Position numbers and translations under genes: made by a program. From the NCBI RefSeq assembly GCF_007748095.1, contig NZ_CP036287.1:3162001-3226000 (forward strand): a DNA stretch of 64,000 nt, given 5' to 3'. The notes under the pieces were generated by a model. That model saw only the letters and a list, made by a program, of their open reading frames with translations. It did not search any database and was not told the DNA's origin. This document shows, piece by piece, positions 36,448 through 43,746 of the stretch; positions within the stretch are counted from its first letter, which is position 1, and every line of letters starts with the position of its first letter. This DNA comes from Engelhardtia mirabilis. Lineage in GTDB: Bacteria > Planctomycetota > UBA1135 > GCA-002686595.

Positions 36448-37619
36448 CCGAGCGGCCCCGCGTGTTCGTCAGCTCCGTGATGGATGGCTTCGGCGAGTAC
36501 CGGGCCGCTGCCCGCGCCGGGATCGAGGCGGCGGGGTGCGAGCCCGTGCTCGTCGAGGACAACCCCTCGCTCGACGCGAGCCCGCGCAACGCCTGCCTCG
36601 ATGGCGTCGAGAGCTGCGATGCCGTCGTGGTCGTCGTCGGCGACCGGGGAGGCTACACCGCGCCGTCGGGCAAGCTCGTGGTCGAGGAGGAGTACGAGCA
36701 CGCGGTGGGGCGCAGCATCCCGACCCTCGTGTTCATCCAGGATGGCGTCGAGCGCGACGAGGACGCCGACGGGCTCGCCGCGCGGTTGTCCGAGTACGTG
36801 GACGGCCGGTTCCGCCGGTCGTTCAATGGCCCCGACGACCTGGCGCGCGAGGTCGAGGCGGCCGTACGCACGGTCGCGGGAGCGCGGAGGAGTGCTGGCA
36901 TGGACAGGCAGAGGATGGACGGGCTCCTCGCGGAACCGCCCGACTTCGGGCACGAGGTCGTGCTGCGCGTCGTAGTCGCGCCGGGACGGCAGGACGAGAC
37001 AGTGGTGCCGGTCGAGCAGCTCGACGGTGACGACTTCCGGTACGACTTCGTTCGCATCGGCACGGAGCGCGGCGTGGGCCTGTTCGACCAGAATGCCGCG
37101 CGTGAGAGCGAGCGCGGCCCGGGGTCGCTGGTCGTGACCCAGCGCGGCTCCGGTGCACCGGGGCAGACGGTCCGCGTCGAGATGACCGAGGACGGCTGGC
37201 TCACGATCGACGCGAACATGACCGGCGCGGACGAGCGCTCCCGGCGCGACCCGATGGCAGGCTTCGGCCTCTACCCGGTCGAGGTCGAGGAGATCGCGGC
37301 GCGCGCCGCGTTCGCCCTCCGCTTCGCGCGGGGCGTGTACGAGCACCTCGACCCGCATGGGCGGCACGCCGGGCTCCTCGTGAACGCCAGCCTCGGCTCG
37401 CTGAACGGGAAGCTCATCGCGCACCGCCGCGACCGCGAGCGCCTCAAGGGCCAGATGGGCGGCATGTTTGGCCAGCGGGACGGCGAGGTCCCCGTCAGCT
37501 TCGACCGGCCCGAGCGGGTCAGCCGCGCGGACGCTGGCTGGGTCGATGACCTCGCCCACCGGGTCGCCGGACGGCTGGAGCGGCGCGTCAACACGAGCGA
37601 CCCCGCCCGCCGCTTCTAG
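36444..37619 (+). CDS. DUF4062-domain protein with unknown C-terminal domain
   Basis: This 391-residue protein begins RPRVFVSSVMDGFGEYRAAA with a DUF4062 domain over about 1-125 (VVVVVGDRGGYTAPSGKLVVEEEYEHAVGRSIPTLVFIQD), an alpha/beta fold related to the TIR-like superfamily and often found in defence or NACHT/STAND proteins. The remaining 260 residues have no family I recognise and contain beta-like stretches (RGVGLFDQNAARE, GQTVRVEMTEDGWLTID) then a helical end. GTG is chosen as start because it overlaps the zinc-ribbon stop. The pair could be a defence effector with its partner; this is inference. Confidence 0.65.
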   Translation: MTERPRVFVSSVMDGFGEYRAAARAGIEAAGCEPVLVEDNPSLDASPRNACLDGVESCDAVVVVVGDRGGYTAPSGKLVVEEEYEHAVGRSIPTLVFIQDGVERDEDADGLAARLSEYVDGRFRRSFNGPDDLAREVEAAVRTVAGARRSAGMDRQRMDGLLAEPPDFGHEVVLRVVVAPGRQDETVVPVEQLDGDDFRYDFVRIGTERGVGLFDQNAARESERGPGSLVVTQRGSGAPGQTVRVEMTEDGWLTIDANMTGADERSRRDPMAGFGLYPVEVEEIAARAAFALRFARGVYEHLDPHGRHAGLLVNASLGSLNGKLIAHRRDRERLKGQMGGMFGQRDGEVPVSFDRPERVSRADAGWVDDLAHRVAGRLERRVNTSDPARRF

Positions 37620-37795
37620 CTGGCCTCCTGCTCGCGCGGGCGGCGGCGATGGCCCGATGCCCAGGACGGGCGGCCGCGCGCAGAGAGCGCCAGAGCGGCA
37701 GCGCCCTGTGGAGACGAAGGAGCCCCGACCCCGCGCGGTGGCGGAGCCGAGGCTCGTGAACGCCCGACCGATGGTGGCCGGGCCAGGGGCGCCCG

Positions 37796-38125
37796 TTAGG
37801 CGGCAGCCTGCTCGTCGCCCGCAGGGGCGATGTCGAAGCACCAGGCCGACTCGTCCGAGGTGCGGTCCTCGAAGTCGATGCAGACCGAGACGCGACCGCC
37901 GAACGGGATGCCGTCCCCGTCGCTGGCCATGAAGCCCTCGATGTCGGCGAGGTGGTTCTCGGTGCCGTGCAGGAGGAAGTGCAGGATCCGCCTGTACGTC
38001 TCCGCCGTGATCCACACCCAGGAGTCGTGCTCGCCCTCGAAGCCCCGGAGGTAGTGGTCGTGCCCGCCGTCGGGGCGGCGCTGCGCGAGGAGCTGGTCGA
38101 GGGCGCCTTGAATCGGGTACTTCAT
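37796..38125 (-). CDS. Small element protein of unknown function
   Basis: A 109-residue acidic protein starting MKYPIQGALDQLLAQRRPDGG, with aromatic stretches (HDSWVWITAETYRRILHFLL) and an acidic end. It has no signal or membrane helix. It overlaps the preceding gene by ATGA, and is the second gene of a two-gene unit. It may be a phage-accessory or anti-defence protein, but nothing in the sequence says which. Confidence 0.55.
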   Translation of the reverse strand: MKYPIQGALDQLLAQRRPDGGHDHYLRGFEGEHDSWVWITAETYRRILHFLLHGTENHLADIEGFMASDGDGIPFGGRVSVCIDFEDRTSDESAWCFDIAPAGDEQAAA

Positions 38126-38418
38126 GCCGCCTGGACCTCCCACGCCGGGACGATCATCGTCGTGTCGTCCATGTGGACCGCGAGGCGCCCGCCCTCGGCG
38201 ACGATCCGAAGGACGGGGATGTGGCCCTCGCACTCCATCCGCTCCGTGACCCAGTTGATGACGGCATCGAAGTCGCTGCTGCGCACCTTGTGCCAGCGGC
38301 CGTCGTCGGCGAGGAGGAAGTTGGCGCGTGCCCCCTGCTCCGCGTCGTCCACGTGGCTGTAGAAGCGACCGTGGGGAGTGGGCAGGTGCGGGACGCGCAG
38401 TTTCACTTGCTCGTTCAT
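38122..38418 (-). CDS. Small element protein of unknown function, upstream partner
   Basis: A 98-residue protein starting MNEQVKLRVPHLPTPHGRFY. The central part (FDAVINWVTERMECEGHIPV) is probably helical. Its TGA overlaps the ATG of the next gene, so they are coupled. No family recognised. Confidence 0.55.
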   Translation of the reverse strand: MNEQVKLRVPHLPTPHGRFYSHVDDAEQGARANFLLADDGRWHKVRSSDFDAVINWVTERMECEGHIPVLRIVAEGGRLAVHMDDTTMIVPAWEVQAA

Positions 38419-38743
38419 GTGAGGGGCCTCCTTGAGCCCCGAAGCCCGGCGTGATCCGCTTGCCGCCTCCACCGTGGAGGGCGCGCGAGTGGCTCGGTCG
38501 CCGGTCACATGTAGGCTCCCTCGCTCACTGGGCCCGTGACGGGGCGTTCTGGCGCGCCGACCGGGCGCCCGTGCAGGTCCGCCCGAAAGGCGCCCAGGTA
38601 CGCCCGGGCGCACGCGCAGATTCCTCGCAAGAATCCAGAGCGCCTCCCCCTCGGTCCTCGGAGCCGTGCGCGCGGAGTGTGCCCTCCGGTGCCGCGCGTG
38701 GATCGGTCAGCGGCGCGCGGAAGGCCCGCGCGCGGGCCGTGGC
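38419..38743. other. Intergenic region in the element
   Basis: About 325 GC-rich bases between the sigma-like gene's 3' end and a two-gene unit on the same strand. It probably holds a promoter for that unit. I see no repeat or gene. Confidence 0.35.
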
Positions 38744-39433
38744 CTACTCGGCCAGCGCGGCGCGCAGCTCGGCCAGGGCCCGGAGCTCAAGTTGCCGGGC
38801 GCGCTCGATGCCCACCCCGAGTACGTCGCCGATCTCGCGCAGGGTCATCGGCATGCCGCCGTCGAGCCCGTACCGGAGCCGGACCACGCGGCCGTCGCGG
38901 GGATTCCGAAGGCGGCCCAGGGCGGCGCGGAGGCGCTCGCGGTCCTCTGCGCGGCAGGCGACCTCGTAGGGGTCGGTCGCGGTGCTCCCGTCCTCGGGCT
39001 CGGGCGCGCCATCGGCGTCGTCCAGCGATGCGACCACCGGGCGCGGGAACGCGGGCCGCTTCGGCGCACGGATGGGCCCACCCATGAGGGTCGGGAGGTC
39101 GTCCCGGATCGCGCCATTCAGCCCGTGGAAGGCCCACGTGGAGAAGGCCGCGCCCGAGGCGTGGAAGGGGTCGAACAGCTCGGCCGCCCGGCGCAGGCCG
39201 AGGAAGGCAACCTGATGCAGGTCCTCGTAGGGGACGGCCGGGAGCCGCTTGTGCCAGTACCCCGCCGCGTGTTCGAGCAGGTGGAGGTTGTCCTCGACCA
39301 GGCGATCCACCCGGCGGCGCTCGGCGGCGACGAGCTGCCCAGCAAGGAGGCGGGCGCGGCCGAGGGGGTCGCGCCACTGGCGACGAGCGGCGAGCTGGCG
39401 GCGCTCGCGGGTGGTATCGAGGGTGGCGATCAA
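38744..39433 (-). CDS. Sigma-70-family RNA polymerase sigma factor
   Basis: A 229-residue sigma factor. Region 2 is visible at about 45-110 (RLVEDNLHLLEHAAGYWHKR... DLHQVAFLGLRRAAELFDPFHASGAAFSTWAFHGLNGAI), region 4 at about 172-225 (RVVRLRYGLDGGMPMTLREIGDVLGVGIERARQLELRAL). It would direct RNA polymerase to element promoters, as sigma factors of some phages and satellites do, or serve host stress genes. It is in an element otherwise rich in replication and packaging genes. The start is an ATG. Confidence 0.78.
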   Translation of the reverse strand: MIATLDTTRERRQLAARRQWRDPLGRARLLAGQLVAAERRRVDRLVEDNLHLLEHAAGYWHKRLPAVPYEDLHQVAFLGLRRAAELFDPFHASGAAFSTWAFHGLNGAIRDDLPTLMGGPIRAPKRPAFPRPVVASLDDADGAPEPEDGSTATDPYEVACRAEDRERLRAALGRLRNPRDGRVVRLRYGLDGGMPMTLREIGDVLGVGIERARQLELRALAELRAALAE

Positions 39434-39556
39434 GACCGAGGGCCTACCGCGCCGCGCACACGGGTTGGAGCGGAGCTGGCGCGCCGTGGTGCTCGCTGGG
39501 GCGCGTGGCCTCCCGGCCGGGAAGGTCGCCCAGCGCGGCGAGGATCGTGCGCAGGG

Positions 39557-39805
39557 TCACGCGCGCCGCGTCGAGGCGCGCCACTCCCGCGCGGCCTTGA
39601 GCTCAGGGTCGCGCGCGTCGTCGGCGCCAGTGTCCCGCCCGGTGACGAGCAGGACGCACGCGGGCACGGACGCGCCCTCCTCCTTCGCCAGGGCGCGGAC
39701 GGTCGCCTCGACCATCGGAGCGCCGATGGCGCGCTCGAACACGAAGGCCGCCGCCAGCACGTGGCGCGTCTCCGGGCTCAGCCGGGATAGGAGGCTGTGG
39801 CTCAT
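39557..39805 (-). CDS. Small element protein, last gene of the operon
   Basis: An 82-residue protein starting MSHSLLSRLSPETRHVLAAAFVFE, with one mildly hydrophobic helix (about 15-26). It overlaps its upstream neighbour by ATGA. No family recognised. Confidence 0.5.
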   Translation of the reverse strand: MSHSLLSRLSPETRHVLAAAFVFERAIGAPMVEATVRALAKEEGASVPACVLLVTGRDTGADDARDPELKAAREWRASTRRA

Positions 39806-40197
39806 CCTCCGTACACGATGCCGTAGAGGGAGCGGATGTCGTCGTCCTCGTGGAGCAGGCGGCTCGCTGCTTGCTCGACCGATTCCCCGGCGCGCTTGCG
39901 CAGTCGCGCGTGATCCATGAGCAAGCGGTCGAAGCGGGGATCGCCGGACACCCCCTTCGCCAGCGCCGCGCTCGACTCGGCAACGTCGGCGGCTTGGCCG
40001 AGGTCGTACAGCTTCTGCATGCGCGCGTCGTCCTCGCACAGGCGAGCGAACGACACGGCGACCGACTCGCCCGGCCGGGCCTCGCGCTTGGCGAGGTCGA
40101 GCATGGCGGACTCGGCCTGGTCACGGGTCACCCTCGGGCTCGCGCCCTTCGACACGCGATCGGCCTCGGACAGCATCTTGGACAGGTTGTCGCTCAC
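39802..40197 (-). CDS. Helical element protein of unknown function
   Basis: A 131-residue charged, helical protein starting (V)SDNLSKMLSEADRVSKGASP. It has a repeat-like pattern of QAESAMLDLAKREARPGESVAVSFARLCEDDARMQKLYDLG and HARLRKRAGESVEQAASRLLHEDDDIRSLYG, each about 40 residues, similar to one another (both contain RPGES/RAGES and LxxExD). This suggests an internal duplication. GTG start, overlapping the stop of the previous gene (GTGA). Confidence 0.6.
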   Translation of the reverse strand: MSDNLSKMLSEADRVSKGASPRVTRDQAESAMLDLAKREARPGESVAVSFARLCEDDARMQKLYDLGQAADVAESSAALAKGVSGDPRFDRLLMDHARLRKRAGESVEQAASRLLHEDDDIRSLYGIVYGG

Positions 40198-40367
40198 GAC
40201 GCCACCTCGATCTTGCCGGTGTCGATCAGCTCGCGGATGACGCGGGGGCCGATGGCGAGGTGACGGCGGTTGAGCACGTCGCCGGGGTTGTAGGTGCGTC
40301 CGCCGAGGCGGAAGGTGGCAAGGACGTTGAACGTCCACTGCTGAACATCGGGCTTGGGGTAGCTCAT
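40194..40367 (-). CDS. Very small element protein
   Basis: A 57-residue protein starting MSYPKPDVQQWTFNVLATFRLGG, with one beta-hairpin-like stretch and a helical end (VIRELIDTGKIEVAS). Its stop overlaps the next gene's GTG. No family recognised; phage-like by size and setting. Confidence 0.55.
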   Translation of the reverse strand: MSYPKPDVQQWTFNVLATFRLGGRTYNPGDVLNRRHLAIGPRVIRELIDTGKIEVAS

Positions 40368-40395
40368 TGCTTGGGCTCTTTCTCGGTCTGGTGGG

Positions 40396-40836
40396 TCAAC
40401 GGGGCTCGGCGATGGCGAAGATGAATGCGCAGCGCGCCGCGCTGTTCGATTCGACGAGGCGGCGAAGCGCCGCGCCGACGGGCTCGCCTTCTCGGCGGTG
40501 GGGCGCAGCCAGCGACACGAGGTCGGCCCACGTGTAGAGGCGCATGCTGTACTCGTCGCTCCCGGAAACGAGGCCCAGCGCGTCGAGAAGCGGCCGAGGG
40601 TCGCAGTCGCGCTCGAACATGCGCGCGATGCCGCCCGCAACGCGGAGGGCCCGAAGGACCGGGCAGCGCTCGCGCGCGAGGCGCTCGAACACCTCGTGTG
40701 GCAGCTCGCCGGGGCGGATGTCGTCGCTGCCCTCGCTGGTCCACCACAGGACCTCGCGGGCGTAGGCTGCGCTCGACCCGGCCGGGGAGAGCGTCCCGTT
40801 GCAGACCCCTTGGATGTTGGAGAGGAGCGTGGTCAC
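40396..40836 (-). CDS. Element protein of unknown function
   Basis: A 146-residue protein starting at GTG ((V)TTLLSNIQGVCNG) that overlaps the preceding coiled-coil gene by GTGA. Mixed helix-rich sequence with a Trp pair (VLWWTSEG). No family recognised. Confidence 0.55.
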   Translation of the reverse strand: MTTLLSNIQGVCNGTLSPAGSSAAYAREVLWWTSEGSDDIRPGELPHEVFERLARERCPVLRALRVAGGIARMFERDCDPRPLLDALGLVSGSDEYSMRLYTWADLVSLAAPHRREGEPVGAALRRLVESNSAARCAFIFAIAEPR

Positions 40837-41390
40837 TCGCCCTCGACCTCGGCGAACTCGGTGATGAGACCGCGCTCGCTCTCGACGAGCGGGCGGCGGT
40901 GCATGGCCGGGATGACCGGGACCTCCAGCACGCGCGAGAGGGCCGGGGCGAAGTGGGCGAAGGCTCCCCGCGCCGAGTAGCGCGCGCGGCGGATGACGCG
41001 GCCCGCGTCCGAGCCCGTGCCGCCGGTGTCGAGCGCGAGGAGCTTCTCGTACTCGGCCCCGAGCTTTCGCATGGCGTCGTCCACGCGCTTGGCCTGGGCC
41101 AGGCGGGCCTTGCGGTTGCGATTCTGGGCACGCTCGCGCTCGCGGCGCGCCTTCTCGGCCTCGGCCTGGGCAGCCTCGCGCTCTCTTCGGAGAGCGATAG
41201 GCCGAGCCGCTTCGAGTTCCTCGATGAGGGAGCGGAGGCGCGCCACGTCAGCGCGTGCGCCCTCAGCTCCGGCCTCATCACCATCGGTGATCGCCTCACC
41301 CAGCCGGGATTGGCTCTCCTCCAACTCCGCAGTCGCGGTGGCAAGGGCGGCGGTCAGTTCCTGGGATCGGGTCTTGGTCTTGGTCTGCAT
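40833..41390 (-). CDS. Coiled-coil element protein
   Basis: A 185-residue protein that begins MQTKTKTRSQELTAALATAT. Residues 10-110 form a long charged helix with heptads (ELEESQSRLGEAITD, LRREREAAQAEAEKARRERERAQNRNRKARL), then a globular end (RPLVESERGLITEFAEVEGE). It resembles scaffold-like phage proteins but is not assignable. It opens a run of five overlapping or closely spaced genes ending at 39557; the GIY-YIG gene ends 13 bases upstream. Confidence 0.6.
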   Translation of the reverse strand: MQTKTKTRSQELTAALATATAELEESQSRLGEAITDGDEAGAEGARADVARLRSLIEELEAARPIALRREREAAQAEAEKARRERERAQNRNRKARLAQAKRVDDAMRKLGAEYEKLLALDTGGTGSDAGRVIRRARYSARGAFAHFAPALSRVLEVPVIPAMHRRPLVESERGLITEFAEVEGE

Positions 41391-41403
41391 GGTGGGTCCT
41401 TGG

Positions 41404-42390
41404 TCAGGCGGCGTACTTGTTGAGGAGAAGGGCCGCGAGGATCCACTGGACCTCGCGTTGAACTCTGGCGCGCTCGGCCTTGGCGCGTTGCCGGCCCTCG
41501 CTAATTGCTTGGCGGCGAGCCGCCTTCTGGTCGGGCGTCTCGTTCGCGTAGCGCTTGAGCTGGCGCGCGCTGCGCCGCTCCCGCTCGGCCGGGTCCTCGC
41601 AGAGCTTCCGCTCCGATGCACTGAGCTTCGCCCTCGTCTCGGGACGGCGCACCGCAGCCGCGTTCTTCTCCAACCACGCGGGATCCTGGGCCAGCGCGCG
41701 GTTCCTCTCGGTGGCCTTCTCGATGCGGGCGGCGCGTTGCTTGGGCGTCTCGTTCGCGTAGCGCTTGAGGTTGCCAGCGCTGTTCCTAGCGCGGCCCTCG
41801 CGGGACCTGTTCACGTTCGAGACTGACTCGGCATGCCGAGTCTTGTAGTCGGGGTCGGCATAGCGCTCCTTGAGCATGGCCCGATGTCGCTTGCGCTCGG
41901 CCGGGTCCTGGTAGCGCCTTCGATTGGTTGCTCCACGCTTGACCCCGATCGCCTCTCGTTCCTCGGGCGAGAGCGAGGCCCAGACCGAGCGGGACGCGGC
42001 GCCGGTCTTCTCGCGCTCGGCGGGGTCCTCGAAGCGGCGGAGATTGGCCGCACTGATGCGCGCCTTCGTCTCCTCGCTCGCCAGGCCGGAATCCTCGCCG
42101 CCCGTCACGAGGTTGTAGGACCACTTGGAGTTGGCAGTCTCCAGCCCGACGAGCGCGCGCTCCATTGCCCTCGCCTCCTCGCGGGTGTCGAACACGTCGA
42201 GGATGGTCTTGGAGAACGCCCCGGGGTGCGCCTTGACGGCGCGCCGGATCGCGCGCCCGGAGCCCATGTACGCCGAGTCGCTCTCCGGGGTCCTGTACTT
42301 CGGAGCCGTCCTGATACCCACGTAGTAGCGGCAGCCGCCCTCGGGGAGGGTGCGCGTCAGGAGGTAGCAGTAGTGGATGCGCTTCGTCAT
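41404..42390 (-). CDS. GIY-YIG / NUMOD-repeat endonuclease-like protein
   Basis: A 328-residue protein like phage-encoded GIY-YIG homing endonucleases. The N terminus reads YCYLLTRTLPEGGCRYYVGIR (GIY-YIG-like with a Y-Y), and NUMOD-type repeats follow: SEETKARISAANLRRFEDPAERE, EREAIGVKRGATNRRRYQDPAERK, and several similar units with RYANETPxQRAAR. These repeats bind DNA. It might move itself into sites or cut competing DNA. It heads the operon with the coiled-coil gene 13 bases downstream. The catalytic Arg and Glu are not certain by eye. Confidence 0.65.
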   Translation of the reverse strand: MTKRIHYCYLLTRTLPEGGCRYYVGIRTAPKYRTPESDSAYMGSGRAIRRAVKAHPGAFSKTILDVFDTREEARAMERALVGLETANSKWSYNLVTGGEDSGLASEETKARISAANLRRFEDPAEREKTGAASRSVWASLSPEEREAIGVKRGATNRRRYQDPAERKRHRAMLKERYADPDYKTRHAESVSNVNRSREGRARNSAGNLKRYANETPKQRAARIEKATERNRALAQDPAWLEKNAAAVRRPETRAKLSASERKLCEDPAERERRSARQLKRYANETPDQKAARRQAISEGRQRAKAERARVQREVQWILAALLLNKYAA

Positions 42391-42667
42391 TGGGCTAGGT
42401 GGGGTCGCCGCCCAGGCAGCACGACGACCCCGGGTTGACGCGCAACCGAACCCCGGAGACCCGGGGGTGTGAGGTGGGACTCGCCGCCGGGCGGTGCTTC
42501 GGCGACGAGTCCCGAGGAGAGTCCATGACCAAGCAAGCAGGTCGGACCCATGCGCTTCGCTGACCGGGACGCCGGACCAAGACCCCTGGCCCTGCGGAGC
42601 GCGTCTTCGACGATCCGGCGCTCTGTGCGCACGGATCCTGTGTTCGGTGTGGCGGGCGTGGCGACCT

Positions 42668-43258
42668 TCAACGCTCGCGCTCCGTCAAGGGAAGGTGAGG
42701 GGAAGGCGCGTGGCCGTTCCGGGGGGCGTCGGTGCCGTCGCGGATGGCCTTCTCGCGCTCCAGGATGCGCAGCAGATCCTCGCGGCTCTCGGGCGAGAGC
42801 TGCTCAAGCGGGATGCCCTTGGCGGGCTTCTTGGTCACGGTCTGCTCGACCGTCGCCTCGGTCTGCATGCGCGGCGTGAATGCGGGCACATGCGCGCGCA
42901 CGGCTTCGAGCAGGAGCTTGTCGGACCGGATCGAACGCCAGCCGATCACCTCGCCCTTCGCGTTCTGGATGGGAACCTGGTCGCCCGTCATCGCGCGGCG
43001 ATACAGCTCCGCCAAGAGGTCGCCGTGGTGCGCCTCGATCGCGTCGTCCCAGGCGGCGTCGAACTCGGGGTCACGTGCGCGCGCGTCTCGGAACGTGGAG
43101 ATGGCACTCGTGCCCTTCGCGTTCGGGCTCGCCTCGCGTGCGGCGCGCGTCGCAACGCCGTGGATGCGCAGCGCTTCGAGGAAGGCAGTCTTGCGCGCTT
43201 CGGTGAGGCGCTGTCGGTTGGCCCGCGAGAGGCTGTCGTTGGTCCGTCGATTGGTCAC
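42668..43258 (-). CDS. Terminase small-subunit-like DNA-binding protein
   Basis: A 196-residue protein like small terminase or resolvase-type HTH proteins: KTAFLEALRIHGVATRAAREAS (helix-turn-helix, about 20-45), FRDARARDPEFDAAWDDAIEAHHGDLLAELYRRAMTGDQVPIQNAKGEVIGWRSIRSDKLLLEAVRAHVP. This arrangement (HTH, then a kinked long helix and an ADDALE-like segment with G.V.....SDKLL) is found in terminase small subunits that choose the DNA to be packaged. In a satellite it could redirect packaging by a helper phage. GTG is the most likely start. Confidence 0.65.
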   Translation of the reverse strand: MTNRRTNDSLSRANRQRLTEARKTAFLEALRIHGVATRAAREASPNAKGTSAISTFRDARARDPEFDAAWDDAIEAHHGDLLAELYRRAMTGDQVPIQNAKGEVIGWRSIRSDKLLLEAVRAHVPAFTPRMQTEATVEQTVTKKPAKGIPLEQLSPESREDLLRILEREKAIRDGTDAPRNGHAPSPHLPLTERER

Positions 43259-43425
43259 GGCCCGTACTCGTCGTACGGGTCCACAGGCGGTTTCTACCCC
43301 GCTCTGGAGGAATCTACCCCCTGTGCGACGCGGCGCAGCTCGGCCGGTCGGCGTTGGTGTGCGCCGGTTTCGCGCTCGACGACACCGAGTGCGCGACGCT
43401 GCTGCGAGCGACGCCCAACGCGGTG

Positions 43426-43534
43426 CCGGTCCGGGGTCCGGTCTGGGGTCGAGCCCACCCGGTCCGGGGTCGCGGTCTGGGGTATTTCCCACCGCGCGAC
43501 ACCGAGGGCAGCCCGGTCCGACCGGTCCGGGGTC
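43426..43534 (+). repeat. Iteron-like direct repeats
   Basis: Copies of CCGGTCCGGGGTC or close variants start at 43426, 43438, 43459, 43472 and 43522. Two pairs are spaced about 12-13 bases, others are further apart. They are on the same strand and 13 bases long, like small iterons. Confidence 0.65.
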
Positions 43535-43709
43535 TTCTCAAGCTCTTAGCGCGCGAGGCAGGTAGTAGCTCCTCCGGCCCCCCTTGGGCTATCCGTCCGA
43601 GCGCTCGCGGGCCGCGCGCGGCGGAGGGGCGGGGAAGACCCCAGCCCGGTCGGACCGCCCCGCCCGCGCCATGTTCCCGGTGTCGAGAGTGGTGGTTTCC
43701 GGCCCCGCC

Positions 43710-43745
43710 GACCCCAGACCGACCCCGGACCGGACCCCGGACCGG
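43710..43745 (-). repeat. Iteron-like inverted copies at the primase end
   Basis: Three copies on the opposite strand (reading GACCCCGGACCGG) at 43710, 43721 and 43733, each overlapping its neighbour by one or two bases. They end two bases before the stop codon of the primase-helicase. Confidence 0.65.
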
Positions 43746-43746
43746 C

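Larger units (their letters stand above)
43259..43746. other. Non-coding region with an iteron-like repeat field
   Basis: About 488 bases between the terminase-like gene's start and the primase-helicase stop. It holds five near-identical 13-base copies of CCGGTCCGGGGTC in direct order (43426-43534) and three inverted copies (43710-43745). Between them is a GC-rich region with no gene. It may be a replication origin. Open reading frames here are not supported. Confidence 0.55.

Noticed and set aside
35645..38015. Upstream extension of the methyltransferase frame
   Set aside because: The frame stays open for 795 codons upstream of the TTG, but this overlaps the DUF4062 gene on the other strand and shows no family likeness; KLINEVTADKLRGG is the normal start.
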